DNA of 64,000 nt, from NCBI GenBank assembly GCA_910586345.1, contig CAJUHC010000005.1, forward strand, positions 1 to 64,000, in the 5' to 3' direction. Every line of letters begins with the position of its first letter. The stretch's first letter is position 1. The notes beneath the pieces were generated by a model. It worked only from the letters and a program-made list of their open reading frames with translations. It made no database searches and was not told the DNA's origin. This DNA is from an uncultured Christensenella sp. (GTDB taxonomy: Bacteria; Bacillota; Clostridia; Christensenellales; Borkfalkiaceae). Of this stretch, positions 1-7,945 are shown piece after piece. Both the position numbers and the translations under genes were made by a program.

Positions 1-22
1 AAAACGCAAATAAAAAGATTTA

Positions 23-47
23 GGCATAGCGTTAAGCTGTGCCTTTT
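23..47 (+). terminator. Rho-independent terminator-like hairpin at window start
   Basis: An 8-bp stem (GGCATAGC pairing with GCTGTGCC, one G-U pair) with a GTTAA loop is followed by TTTT and later a run of seven T. It probably ends a plus-strand gene lying left of the window. Nothing else codes in bases 1-133. Confidence 0.5.
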
Positions 48-133
48 CTGTACTTTTTTTCGTGGACGAATTAGGCTACTCGTAGCCTAGTGAGATATAG
101 ATATGTTTTATATTTCCCGCAAAATTCAATCGG

Positions 134-162
134 TTGCGTTCTTTCATTTTTCGTGATATAAT
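134..162 (+). promoter_or_regulatory. Sigma-70 type promoter of the GNAT gene
   Basis: A -35 box TTGCGT (134-139) and a perfect -10 box TATAAT (157-162) are separated by exactly 17 bp. The start codon of the acetyltransferase follows at 203 with a GGAG ribosome site at 190-193. Confidence 0.75.
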
Positions 163-202
163 GACTGTACGATAAACAGTAATTTAGCGGAGAACTTTTA
201 AA

Positions 203-733
203 ATGCTAATAGAGAAACCACTTGTTTCTTCAAGAATAACTGTACGGAATTATCAAAAGTCAGACCTGCCATATCTTACCGCAATGTGGTTTGATAAGGA
301 AAACGGCAAATATATGAGCGACCCGACGGTGGAATATGTTGATAGTGATTTTCAAAAAGCACTTGACAGTCTTGAAGATAGCCCAAACGGATATTATCTG
401 ACAGTTGTTTTAAACAGTTCTGATGAGATAATAGGTTCTGCTTGCATTTTCCCTGACGAAAAAAAGGAAATATTTGATATAGGATATTGTGTTCATAAGG
501 GCTATTGGGGGAAAAGATTTGGTTCTGAACTATTGGCTTTAATTGTTGCTTTGATACGCAATAATGGCGGCATTGAGATAACTGCGGAAGTTGCGCAAGA
601 TAATATTGCATCGAATAGATTGCTTGCAAATAACGGCTTTAAGATAAAAAAGAAATCGCAATTTAAAAAATATAAAATGAATATCTGTTTTAATAGTTAC
701 ATTTATACTTTTAGTTGCGCTAATCAAACTTGA
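203..733 (+). CDS. GNAT family N-acetyltransferase (RimJ/RimL-like)
   Basis: This is a 176-residue protein of the GNAT fold, predicted to move an acetyl group from acetyl-CoA to an amine. The opening RITVRNYQKSDL matches the first strand and helix of RimJ/RimL-like enzymes. The GYCVHKGYWGKRFGSELL stretch (about residues 93-110) is the acetyl-CoA pyrophosphate loop, and the NIASNRLLANNGF motif (about 135-147) is the usual C-terminal part of the fold. The substrate cannot be read from sequence: RimJ/L relatives act on ribosomal proteins, but many are resistance or metabolite enzymes. It has its own promoter and is not obviously in an operon, because a fresh promoter precedes pnuC. Family call is firm, role open. 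Confidence 0.8.
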   Translation: MLIEKPLVSSRITVRNYQKSDLPYLTAMWFDKENGKYMSDPTVEYVDSDFQKALDSLEDSPNGYYLTVVLNSSDEIIGSACIFPDEKKEIFDIGYCVHKGYWGKRFGSELLALIVALIRNNGGIEITAEVAQDNIASNRLLANNGFKIKKKSQFKKYKMNICFNSYIYTFSCANQT

Positions 734-777
734 ATTCAATTTCAATTTAACGGAGAAACAATTTAAGCGAAAAATTA

Positions 778-806
778 TTGACTTAATCGTAAGAATTATA
801 TATAAT
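778..806 (+). promoter_or_regulatory. Strong promoter of pnuC
   Basis: A -35 box TTGACT (778-783) and a -10 box TATAAT (801-806) are 17 bp apart. Transcription would start near 813, giving a 5' leader of about 115 nt before the pnuC start at 927. Confidence 0.8.
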
Positions 807-828
807 ATCAGTGTAACTTAATAGATAA

Positions 829-910
829 GCAAGTGCTACCGAGTGCTTGCAAATGCAACGGCATTTTACTTATATCGTCAGGTCTCAGAAGATATAAGCA
901 AAGTGCCGTT
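829..910 (+). promoter_or_regulatory. Folded leader of pnuC with mutually exclusive hairpins (candidate riboswitch)
   Basis: Three helices can be drawn in the untranslated leader: 829-837 with 842-850 (9 bp, two G-U pairs, ACCG loop); 857-863 with 904-910 (AACGGCA/TGCCGTT); and, nested inside it, 869-876 with 891-898 (CTTATATC/GATATAAG). A fourth helix, 851-856 with 861-866 (AAATGC/GCATTT), shares bases with the second, so the two exclude each other. The long helix is followed by TTTTT and then the AGGAGG ribosome site at 918-922. That geometry suits control of termination or of ribosome access. I do not recognise a known riboswitch class; the conserved TPP and preQ1 motifs are absent. PnuC genes are known to be controlled by NAD-precursor or vitamin signals, so a ligand of that kind is an inference. 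Confidence 0.45.
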
Positions 911-926
911 TTTGTTAGGAGGCATT

Positions 927-1646
927 ATGAAAAAGTTCTTAAAAAGCATCACCCTTGTCGAGTGGTTGATTTGGAACATAAGCGTAATATCGATTATCGT
1001 ATGCTTTTTCGCGTTCAAAAACACGCAGTATTTATATCTTGTCGCGTCGCTCATAGGCGCAACTGCTCTTATTTTCGTATCGAAGGGCAATCCTATCGGA
1101 CAGCTTTTAACGATAGTATTCAGCGTGTTTTACGGGATAATCTCTTATTCTTTTAACTACTACGGCGAAATGATAACCTACTTGGGTATGAGCGCGCCTA
1201 TTGCTCTGTGGGCGTTAATCTCGTGGCTGCGCAATCCGTACAAAGGAAACAAAAGCAAGGTAAAAGTTAATTCGCTATCGAAAAAAGAATGGTGCTTGCT
1301 CTTAATTGCAGCAGTCGTTATTACGGTATCGTTCTTTTTTGTGCTGCAAGCACTCAATACAGCAAATTTGATAATAAGTACGGTGTCGGTGCTTACGTCA
1401 TTTTTAGCGGCATATCTGGCCGCAAGAAGAAGCCGCTTTTATGCAATAGGTTACGGCGCCAACGATATTGTTTTAATAGTTTTGTGGAGTATGGCAAGTT
1501 GCGAAAATATAACGTATTTGCCTATGGCAATTTGCTTTATAGCGTTTTTCGTTACCGATACTTACGGCTTTATAAATTGGAGCATAATGAACAAAAAACA
1601 AAAAGCGGAAGAGATAGAAAATGTTTCAGAAAATGAGAAGATTTAA
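927..1646 (+). CDS. pnuC: PnuC-family vitamin/nicotinamide riboside transporter
   Basis: This integral membrane protein of 239 residues facilitates uptake of nicotinamide riboside or a related vitamin; PnuC relatives also carry thiamine or riboflavin. About seven hydrophobic segments run from residue 9 to 225. The W..S..FAYLAARRSRFYAIGYGANDIVLIVLW region corresponds to the substrate-binding helices typical of PnuC, which are rich in W, N and D. I chose ATG 927 over an upstream in-frame ATG at 843 because 927 has an AGGAGG site 5 bp upstream, and 843 would lie inside the folded leader. The 3' end overlaps the next gene by 26 bp, so the two are translated together. Specificity cannot be fixed from the sequence. 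Confidence 0.85.
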   Translation: MKKFLKSITLVEWLIWNISVISIIVCFFAFKNTQYLYLVASLIGATALIFVSKGNPIGQLLTIVFSVFYGIISYSFNYYGEMITYLGMSAPIALWALISWLRNPYKGNKSKVKVNSLSKKEWCLLLIAAVVITVSFFFVLQALNTANLIISTVSVLTSFLAAYLAARRSRFYAIGYGANDIVLIVLWSMASCENITYLPMAICFIAFFVTDTYGFINWSIMNKKQKAEEIENVSENEKI

Positions 1647-2097
1647 GCAAGAATTAAAACAAAATGAAATTGAACGTATTTTACAATCCAATACTTCAGG
1701 TATTTTGGCGGTAATTGATAATGGTGGATATCCATATACCGTGCCTTTAAGTTTTGTTTATGCAAACGGTAAAATTTATTTTCATAGCACAAAAGTCGGT
1801 CATAAAATCGATGCAATAAAAAATTGCAAAAAAGCAACTTTTTGTGTTGTTGATAAAGATGATGTCCAACCCGAAAAATATACTACCTTTTATAAAAGCG
1901 TGATAGCGTTCGGTCATATTGAAATCGTTGACGATATGAACGAAACTTTATCCGCAATTAACGAATTAGGCGAAAAATATTATCCTAATCACGATAAAGA
2001 ATTGCAAAGAGAAATAGACAAATTCAAAACGGCGTTTTTAATAATAAGATTTGATATAGAGCATATAACAGGAAAACAAGCCGTTGAATTATTATAG
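1621..2097 (+). CDS. Pyridoxamine 5'-phosphate oxidase-like flavoprotein (NimA-type)
   Basis: This 158-residue protein is of the split-barrel FMN-binding family. The opening RRFKQELKQNEIERILQ, followed by GILAVIDNGGYPYTVPLSFVY and KIYFHSTKVGHKIDAIKNCKKATFCVV, is the standard pattern of NimA/PNPOx-like proteins, which bind FMN and are linked to nitroimidazole reduction or to B6-type chemistry. Start 1621 has a GGAAGAG site 7 bp upstream; a second ATG at 1633 fits the family start well but has no ribosome site. It overlaps pnuC by 26 bp, so the pair may share a cofactor theme (vitamin uptake plus flavin enzyme). The substrate is unknown. Confidence 0.75.
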   Translation: MFQKMRRFKQELKQNEIERILQSNTSGILAVIDNGGYPYTVPLSFVYANGKIYFHSTKVGHKIDAIKNCKKATFCVVDKDDVQPEKYTTFYKSVIAFGHIEIVDDMNETLSAINELGEKYYPNHDKELQREIDKFKTAFLIIRFDIEHITGKQAVELL

Positions 2098-2133
2098 GTA
2101 AATTTCAATTTGTCTTTCTAAATACTTTGTAGT

Positions 2134-2167
2134 AAAAAACTCTCGAACATATCGTTCGAGAGCTTTT
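2134..2167. terminator. Bidirectional terminator between convergent genes
   Basis: A 9-bp perfect stem (2140-2148 with 2154-2162, CTCTCGAAC/GTTCGAGAG) has a 5-nt loop. AAAAA lies on the left and CTTTT on the right, so it can end both the plus-strand flavoprotein transcript and the minus-strand rsmI transcript. Confidence 0.8.
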
Positions 2168-2247
2168 GTCCTCGCTTGAAAGTATAACTCTTAAAAATTT
2201 AGTATTTAATTCCCTATGAGAAGTGTGCATTATCCCGCGCGCCTTTT

Positions 2248-3051
2248 TTATAAATCTATTGAAAATTTATACATTTCTGATTTGGAAATTCCCCTGTCTT
2301 TCGCAGCCTGCTTTACCGCATCCATTTTTTCCATTCCCCCCTGCATATATCGCAGTATATGTTCCTTTTCCGACAATATATTAAGCGGATTTCCGCTCTC
2401 TTTCGCGCCCTCTACCAATATGACGTATTCGCCGCGTTTTTCGCCCGTAAGCCCCTCTGAAAGCGAGAAGTTAACCGCTTCCTCGTGTATCTTCGTAATC
2501 TCCCTTACCGCGCAAGCGTTTCTGTCGCCGAAAACCGAATACATAGCGCATATGTCGCGTTCAACGTCCTGCGGAGCCGAGTGAAAACAAAGCGTCATAT
2601 CGAGATTTTTATATTTTTCGAGAAGCTGTTTCTTCTCTCCCGTCTTTTCGGGAAGAAACCCGATAAACGCAAATCTTTCGGCGGGCATAGCCGATAACAC
2701 GAGCGCCGATAAAAAAGCGTTAGCTCCCGGGATAACCGAATACTCTATTGCCTCGCGTTTAAGTTCGGAACAAACTATGTTCCCCGGGTCCGAAACGACG
2801 GGCATACCCGCATCCGAAATTATTGCAACAGTTTTCCCTGCCCGGGCCTCTGCGATAATTTTGCAGGCGGCTTCCTTTTCGTTGAATTTATGGCAGGAGA
2901 AAAGAGGCTTTTTTATATTGTATGAGTTCAGAAGTTTTAAAGAATGTCTTGTATCTTCGCAGAAAATTACGTCGGAAGAATGCAGAACTTCCAACGCGCG
3001 AAGCGAAATATCTTTTAAATTGCCGATAGGCGTAGCTACGAAATAAACCAC
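2248..3051 (-). CDS. rsmI: 16S rRNA (cytidine-1402 2'-O)-methyltransferase RsmI
   Basis: RsmI methylates the ribose of C1402 in 16S rRNA, using SAM. The 267-residue product opens with VYFVATPIGNLKDISLRALE, the family signature, and has FCEDTRHSLKLL (about 30-41), SDAGMPVVSDPG (about 79-90) and VIPGANAFLSAL, all SAM-binding elements of the tetrapyrrole-methylase fold. The length is normal. The start is GTG at 3051 with an AGAGG site upstream. It lies 17 bp downstream of the trmN6-like gene, as in Bacillus (yabB-rsmI order). It is the last gene of its block, before the shared terminator at 2134-2167. Confidence 0.95.
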   Translation of the reverse strand: MVYFVATPIGNLKDISLRALEVLHSSDVIFCEDTRHSLKLLNSYNIKKPLFSCHKFNEKEAACKIIAEARAGKTVAIISDAGMPVVSDPGNIVCSELKREAIEYSVIPGANAFLSALVLSAMPAERFAFIGFLPEKTGEKKQLLEKYKNLDMTLCFHSAPQDVERDICAMYSVFGDRNACAVREITKIHEEAVNFSLSEGLTGEKRGEYVILVEGAKESGNPLNILSEKEHILRYMQGGMEKMDAVKQAAKDRGISKSEMYKFSIDL

Positions 3052-3068
3052 GTATTTTCCTCTTTTTA

Positions 3069-3737
3069 TTATTTTCGATTGACAGACGCAGGTAATACTT
3101 CTATACCCTCTTTACCGCCTTTGACGGCTTCGACCATTACCGCATAAGGTTTTGCCTTTTCGGTTCCGCTGACGAACTGCATTCGCTTCGGTTCGAGTCC
3201 TCGCTTTTTTAAAAGGTATATAAGCTCTGCGGTTCGGTCCGCGCGGTTTAAAATAGCCAACCGTCCGCCGAATTTGAGTTTTCTGAAAGCAGTTTCTATT
3301 ATTTCCGAAAGCGTTAAAGTTATCTCTTTACGACACACCGCTTTTTCGTAAACTTCGTTTTCGAACCCCGATTTTTCATACGGCGGATTGCAGAGTATAA
3401 GCGAAAATTTATCGTCGTATTCCCGCCCTATGTCCTGAATCCTGCAATTCACGACTTCGCAGTCAAAACCGTTCATTTCGGCCGTGCGCCCCGACATATC
3501 GGCAAGAGCTTTTTGCATTTCAAACAGAGTAAGATTGGCTATTTTAGGATTAAGGCAATAAAAATGAAAACCGACTACCCCGCTTCCGGAACAAAAATCC
3601 GCGACCTCGTCGCCGTATTTCGCGCGGGCAAACCGCGACAGAAGAATACTGTCGGAAGTGAAACGGTATAAATTCACGTTCTGGATTATTTTTTTATTCT
3701 CGAAAAATTCTTCGAGAACCTCTCCTTCTTTTAACAA
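3069..3737 (-). CDS. tRNA1(Val) (adenine-37-N6)-methyltransferase-like protein (TrmN6/YabB)
   Basis: This SAM-dependent N6-adenine methyltransferase, 222 residues, presumably modifies A37 of a valine tRNA. It shows a Rossmann SAM motif (VADFCSGSGVVGFHF) and the N6-adenine catalytic motif ILCNPPYEKSG. I place the start at TTG 3737, giving MLKEGEVLEEFF, because a GGGAGG site sits 5 bp upstream and family members begin this way. An upstream in-frame ATG at 3791 would add 18 unrelated residues and lie close to a terminator hairpin. It is followed 17 bp later by rsmI. Family firm, exact tRNA target inferred. Confidence 0.85.
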   Translation of the reverse strand: MLKEGEVLEEFFENKKIIQNVNLYRFTSDSILLSRFARAKYGDEVADFCSGSGVVGFHFYCLNPKIANLTLFEMQKALADMSGRTAEMNGFDCEVVNCRIQDIGREYDDKFSLILCNPPYEKSGFENEVYEKAVCRKEITLTLSEIIETAFRKLKFGGRLAILNRADRTAELIYLLKKRGLEPKRMQFVSGTEKAKPYAVMVEAVKGGKEGIEVLPASVNRK

Positions 3738-3803
3738 AACAGCCTCCCGTGCAAGCTTAACGTAACAAGACAATACCCGTCCGAAACGCAAGCCTTATAA
3801 CAG

Positions 3804-3836
3804 TAAAAAAAGCGGGTTTGCGCAACCCGCTTTTTT
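3804..3836. terminator. Bidirectional rho-independent terminator
   Basis: A GCGGGTT/AACCCGC stem (3812-3818 with 3824-3830) is flanked by A7 on the left and T6 on the right. On the minus strand it ends the ferredoxin transcript before the trmN6-like gene. Confidence 0.85.
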
Positions 3837-3850
3837 CTTATTTTCAGAAA

Positions 3851-4024
3851 TCAGTCCGCAGGATGAATTGCGCCGGTGGGGCAAACGTCCTCGCAAGCGC
3901 CGCAATCGATGCAGGTATCGGGGTTAACGACGTATTTGTCCGAACCCTCCGATATAGCCTCAACAGGGCAGGTGCCTGCGCAAGCTCCGCAGCTTACACA
4001 TTCGTCAGTAATGTAATGTGACAT
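3851..4024 (-). CDS. 2[4Fe-4S] ferredoxin
   Basis: A 57-residue clostridial-type ferredoxin that shuttles low-potential electrons in anaerobic metabolism. Two cluster motifs are visible: CVSCGACAGTCPVEAI and CIDCGACEDVCPTGAI, each CxxCxxCxxxCP. The ATG at 4024 has a GGAGG site 8 bp upstream; an in-frame TTG at 4039 overlaps that site and is unlikely. It is transcribed alone from its own promoter (4057-4085) to the terminator at 3804-3836. Its presence fits a strict anaerobe. Confidence 0.95.
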   Translation of the reverse strand: MSHYITDECVSCGACAGTCPVEAISEGSDKYVVNPDTCIDCGACEDVCPTGAIHPAD

Positions 4025-4056
4025 TTTCTGTTCCTCCAAATTTAATAGGTAAATTT

Positions 4057-4085
4057 ATTATATCATACTTTTTTCGCGCTGTAAA
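4057..4085 (-). promoter_or_regulatory. Promoter of the ferredoxin gene
   Basis: On the minus strand a TTTACA box (4085-4080) and a TATAAT box (4062-4057) are 17 bp apart. They precede the ferredoxin start at 4024. Confidence 0.75.
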
Positions 4086-4109
4086 GAGAGAAAAAGCAAT
4101 TTTTCTTAC

Positions 4110-4991
4110 TTAATCGAGTATTTCTTTCAATTCCCCGCCGACGTCGTCTTCAACGTCTTCCCTTTCCGTCTTGGCGGTTTTTTTGAATTTAAGCTGTTCG
4201 ACGGGATAATCGTGATAGGTTATCAAATCTTTTTTCTTGTCCTCAATCTTGACCCGAACCTGCATTTTAAGCATATTGATATTGACGACGGTTCCCTTTC
4301 CCTCGGGCGTTATAACCTCGCTTCCGATTTTCGGAACGTTCTTCGCCGCGTCGGAATAATAGTCGTTTTCATACGAAAGACAGCACATCAGCCTCCCGCA
4401 CAGCCCCGAAATTTTGCTCGGGTTAAGCGAAAGCCCCTGCGTCTTTGCCATCTTGATAGTAACTTTTTTAAGGTCGGGCATACAGGTAGCGCAACAGCAC
4501 TCACGCCCGCAAGCGCCTATTCCGCCTATCATTTTTATTTCGTCGCGTATGCCGAGCTGTCTTAATTCGATTCTCATTTTAAATACGGACGAAAGGTCTT
4601 TAACGAGTTCTCTGAAATCTACTCTGTGAGGAGCCGAATAATAGAAAACCACCTTCGCGCCGTCGAACGCAAAATCACAGTCGATAAGTTTCATATCGAG
4701 ATTGTGTTTATCTATCTTTTCCTGCGCAAGCCTCATCGCTTCTGGTTTGCGCTCGGTATTCCTCTTTACCGTTTCTTTATCACGCGCCGTAGCGATACGT
4801 ACAATCGGTTTTAACGGCGCGACGATTTTATCGTCCTCCACTTCGCCGTAAGGAATCAGCACCGTTGCATATTCGAGCCCGCGCGCTGTATCGACGACGA
4901 CCCCCATACCTTTTTCGTATTTGTCTTTACCGGGTGCAAAGAAATAAACCTTTCCGCCGGCGGTAAACGTCACCCCTGTAATTTTAACCAT
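4110..4991 (-). CDS. ricT: RicT/YaaT (PSP1-domain) regulator protein
   Basis: A 293-residue PSP1 C-terminal-domain protein. In Bacillus, RicT works with RicA and RicF as an iron-sulphur complex that stimulates RNase Y and affects sporulation and biofilm formation. Two cysteine groups seen here, CGRECCCATC (about 161-170) and CGRLMCC (about 198-204), fit that cluster-binding role. The start overlaps the end of holB by 22 bp, so translation is coupled. The neighbourhood (tmk, holB, trmN6, rsmI) is the same as in Bacillus. The C-terminal 35 residues are acidic and charged, probably disordered. RicA and RicF are not in this window. Confidence 0.9.
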   Translation of the reverse strand: MVKITGVTFTAGGKVYFFAPGKDKYEKGMGVVVDTARGLEYATVLIPYGEVEDDKIVAPLKPIVRIATARDKETVKRNTERKPEAMRLAQEKIDKHNLDMKLIDCDFAFDGAKVVFYYSAPHRVDFRELVKDLSSVFKMRIELRQLGIRDEIKMIGGIGACGRECCCATCMPDLKKVTIKMAKTQGLSLNPSKISGLCGRLMCCLSYENDYYSDAAKNVPKIGSEVITPEGKGTVVNINMLKMQVRVKIEDKKKDLITYHDYPVEQLKFKKTAKTEREDVEDDVGGELKEILD

Positions 4992-5902
4992 TTATCATTC
5001 TCCTCGATAATTCTGAGCATCAAATCATATAGCAATCCTTGAAAAAACGCGTTGAATTTCAAATCCGCGCCGGCCTTGTCCACACTCTCGACAGCATAAA
5101 CGAGCACGGGCGTTATCCATTTTTTCGCGACTTCGCCAAGCTCGGCGTTTCCCGCCCTTTCGCAAAGCGCGGAATAATACAAAAAATGCAGTTCGTTTAA
5201 AAGTTCGCTCTTGTATTTAGTATCCCCGTATTTTATCGCAACAGCTCCGATTTCGCTTATGTCTGACGTCGTGCAAATTTCGCGCGCCGCTTCCGCTATA
5301 CCGCCGAACCAACCGCCGCCCGCTATATTCTCCGCCGCGCCGAAAATTCCTCCGCAGCTTCTCGCCGCCTGCGCGTTGAGCGGATTTGTCTCCTTTCTTT
5401 CGAGAGCGGAAAATATCTGTTCCTCCGTAAAAGGTGCGATAGTAAGCGTCTTTACGCGCGACTTAACCGTATCGAGAACGGGAGCGAGAGAGGTTACTCC
5501 CAACAAAAAATAAACGCCGTGCGGGGGTTCTTCCAACGTCTTCAAAAGTTTATTCTGAATTAAAGCCGAAGCTTCGTTGAAACCGCTTATTATATAAAGT
5601 TTTTTGCCGTATTCCACGGGTTGAAGCGCGCTGTCGTTTAAAAATTCGGATACCGCTTCGGCAGTAAGCTTTTTGCCTTCGTCGGGATATATACGGCAGT
5701 CCGTGAGATTCTCGTTTATAAGTCTTTTGCCGTCCGTATCGTTCTCGCCGAGCCCGAAAAATTTCAAAGCGAATATTTTGAGCGCGAACCGCAGATTCTT
5801 GGCATCGTTCAGATACAGCATATACGCGTGTGAAAGACGTCCGTTATCGGCGTCGCCCGAAAAAGCGGAATATGCCGTTGTCCCGAGAATAAGCTGTTTC
5901 AC
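4970..5902 (-). CDS. holB: DNA polymerase III delta' subunit (HolB-like)
   Basis: Delta' is part of the clamp-loader that places the sliding clamp on DNA. The 310-residue product starts VKQLILGTTAYSAF and has LSHAYMLYLND, the degenerate P-loop region usual in delta', plus NKLLKTLEEPPHGVYFLLG, the sensor-1 region. I choose GTG 5902, five bases after the tmk stop, as a translationally coupled start; a longer reading from 5989 would overlap tmk and add a basic tail not seen in the family. It overlaps ricT by 22 bp. Zinc-finger cysteines of longer delta' proteins are not apparent, as in many short clostridial forms. Confidence 0.85.
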   Translation of the reverse strand: MKQLILGTTAYSAFSGDADNGRLSHAYMLYLNDAKNLRFALKIFALKFFGLGENDTDGKRLINENLTDCRIYPDEGKKLTAEAVSEFLNDSALQPVEYGKKLYIISGFNEASALIQNKLLKTLEEPPHGVYFLLGVTSLAPVLDTVKSRVKTLTIAPFTEEQIFSALERKETNPLNAQAARSCGGIFGAAENIAGGGWFGGIAEAAREICTTSDISEIGAVAIKYGDTKYKSELLNELHFLYYSALCERAGNAELGEVAKKWITPVLVYAVESVDKAGADLKFNAFFQGLLYDLMLRIIEENDKWLKLQG

Positions 5903-5907
5903 CTTTG

Positions 5908-6531
5908 TTAAATAATTCCCCTGCTTTTTAAAAGATTTATAATATTCGCGGAAGTCTGTTCTTTTGTTCCTCCGCATTCGACGGCGCATATGCGCGGGTA
6001 TTTTGATAAAAGTTTCAAATATCCGCCGTAAACCCGTCTGTGAAAATCGAGTCCCTGCCGTTCCATTCTGTCGTTTTCGTCCGCTCCGTGTTTTCTTGAA
6101 AAAGCTTTATCGGGCGGTATATTAAGAAAAACCGTTAAATCGGGCGGATACTTTTCAAGCGCAGAACAATTGATGGATGCGATATATTCAAGCCCCAATC
6201 CCCTCGCTTCGCCCTGATACGCAAGCGACGAATCGACGTATCTGTCGCATATAACAAGCTTGCCAGCTTCGAGCGCGGGCGCCACCGTATCTTTCAGATG
6301 CTGCATTCTCGCCGCCGCGTAAAGATGCGCCTCGCATTCGTCGCACATCTCCATATTCTTTCCGTCAAGAATAATTCTGCGTATCTGCTCGGCTATCGGA
6401 CTTCCGCCCGGTTCCCTTGTGACTATATAAGAAATACCGCGTTCGTCAAGATATTTCGAGAGTAAACGAAGCTGAGTGCTTTTGCCCGAACCCTCGCAAC
6501 CTTCGAAGGTTATAAACTTTCCCTTTACCAT
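5908..6531 (-). CDS. tmk: Thymidylate kinase
   Basis: Tmk converts dTMP to dTDP for DNA synthesis. The 207-residue product has the P-loop FEGCEGSGKST (about 7-17), the DR[YF] motif ICDRYVDSSLAYQG (about 91-104) and the TREPGG substrate loop. Start ATG 6531 overlaps the stop of the upstream decarboxylase gene (ATGGTAA arrangement), a clear sign of coupling; an upstream in-frame ATG at 6546 lies inside that gene. Length and motifs are standard. Confidence 0.95.
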   Translation of the reverse strand: MVKGKFITFEGCEGSGKSTQLRLLSKYLDERGISYIVTREPGGSPIAEQIRRIILDGKNMEMCDECEAHLYAAARMQHLKDTVAPALEAGKLVICDRYVDSSLAYQGEARGLGLEYIASINCSALEKYPPDLTVFLNIPPDKAFSRKHGADENDRMERQGLDFHRRVYGGYLKLLSKYPRICAVECGGTKEQTSANIINLLKSRGII

Positions 6532-7871
6532 TTTTTGACCACGCATATCTTACCGTCTTTTAGTCCGAAAACCGACTTCGCCTGCGAAAGCGTTTTGACC
6601 GCGGCGAGCGTAACCATTTCGCCCGTAACGACGACGGGTATACAGGGAGGCGCAAGCCCCGCGTTTTTCGCGCACATTCTCCCGACGGCGTCGTCGAGTT
6701 CGACCCATTCGCTCTGTTTCCTCAAAGCGTATTGGAAACTGTAAGAACGGTCGCCCGAAGGCACGGGCGGTTTCTCTTTGTAAGTTCCCTTTAATTTTCT
6801 GTTGCCGACAATAGAAGTAAGACGTTTCTTCAAAACGTTCAAATCCGCCGCCTCCGTCATAGGAGAAAGATAAAACAGAATATATCTCCCGTCAGAAAAT
6901 TCCGCGTAAAGCCCCTTCTTTTCGAGTCTTTCCAAAACCTTATCGGGCGAAATTCCGAAAGGTTTGAAATCTATTAAAAGTTTAGTCCAATCGTCCGACG
7001 GATAGAAAGTAAATTCGTTCCCGACGTCTTTTTTAAACTGTTCTACGGCAGTCTTTGCGCGGTAAATATATTTTGAGTTATTTGCAAGAAACTTAACCCC
7101 GTATTCGACGGACGCCATTATCGGATAATTAGGCGAGGTCGTGCGGAAAAGCCCCAAAGCCTCCTCCGCCGACGGAATCAAATCGTCGTTGTTTATATTG
7201 ATTAACGCACCCTGCGTTAAAGCCGGCAAAGTCTTATGCGCGCCGTCTACCCACATATCCGCAAACCGTCCCGCATAGCCCTTGCTTTTACCGAAAGCGA
7301 GATGCGCTCCGTGCGCGCCGTCTACCAATAAAAGCCGATTGTATTTCGTAAGAACTTCTCTGTATTCGGAGAGAGGCGCTATATTCCCGTAGTAGTCTGG
7401 AGAAGTCGCTAAAACCGCCGAGATATTAGCGTCCGCGGAAACAAGCCTTTCTATCAGTTCTTTATCGGGGGGCTGTAAAACGCCGTCTTTTTCAGGTCCC
7501 TGAACTATCAGAGGTTCGAGACCGAACAGTCTGCAAGCGTTCCAGACGCTTTGGTGCGAGTTACGGAAAACTATTATTTTATTGCCGCGTTTGGACGCGC
7601 AATACGCCATTGCGTAAACTCCGCTGGACGAACCGTCGGTGGTTATATAACTCGCCGCCGCGCCGAGAATTTTTGCAATATCTCGCTGAGCCTCGGCGAT
7701 AACGCCGTCGGGGCACTGTAAATTATCGGAATAGGAAAGTTCCGTCACGTCAATGCTTGCGTCGGGGAATTTCGATTTAAATTCTCCCCGCGCTTTATGA
7801 CCCGGTATATGAAAACTTTTTAATGTCCTCGCGTGTTTTTTCAACCGCGAATAAATCAGATAATCATACAT
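6525..7871 (-). CDS. Orn/Lys/Arg decarboxylase family PLP enzyme (YaaO-type)
   Basis: A fold-type I PLP enzyme, 448 residues, related to arginine/lysine/ornithine decarboxylases, so probably making a polyamine or its precursor. Seen in the sequence: FHIPGHKARG near the N-terminus, ITTDGSSSGVYAM (phosphate-binding), LLVDGAHGAHLAFG and VDGAHKTLPALTQ, where the lysine of the HK pair should bind PLP. The gene precedes tmk as in Bacillus (yaaO-tmk). Start is uncertain between ATG 7871 and GTG 7883. Substrate cannot be decided by eye. Confidence 0.85.
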   Translation of the reverse strand: MYDYLIYSRLKKHARTLKSFHIPGHKARGEFKSKFPDASIDVTELSYSDNLQCPDGVIAEAQRDIAKILGAAASYITTDGSSSGVYAMAYCASKRGNKIIVFRNSHQSVWNACRLFGLEPLIVQGPEKDGVLQPPDKELIERLVSADANISAVLATSPDYYGNIAPLSEYREVLTKYNRLLLVDGAHGAHLAFGKSKGYAGRFADMWVDGAHKTLPALTQGALININNDDLIPSAEEALGLFRTTSPNYPIMASVEYGVKFLANNSKYIYRAKTAVEQFKKDVGNEFTFYPSDDWTKLLIDFKPFGISPDKVLERLEKKGLYAEFSDGRYILFYLSPMTEAADLNVLKKRLTSIVGNRKLKGTYKEKPPVPSGDRSYSFQYALRKQSEWVELDDAVGRMCAKNAGLAPPCIPVVVTGEMVTLAAVKTLSQAKSVFGLKDGKICVVKKW

Positions 7872-7945
7872 ATTCAATCTCACATCTTATAATTTTTTAA
7901 TGCAAGGTACGAACCGAAACTCAGTTTAAAGAAACGTTACGCAGT

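Noticed and set aside
829..926. TPP, preQ1 or FMN riboswitch before pnuC
   Set aside because: The conserved cores of these classes (for instance CUGAGA with ACCUGAUCUGG for TPP) are absent from the sense strand; only a folded leader can be claimed.
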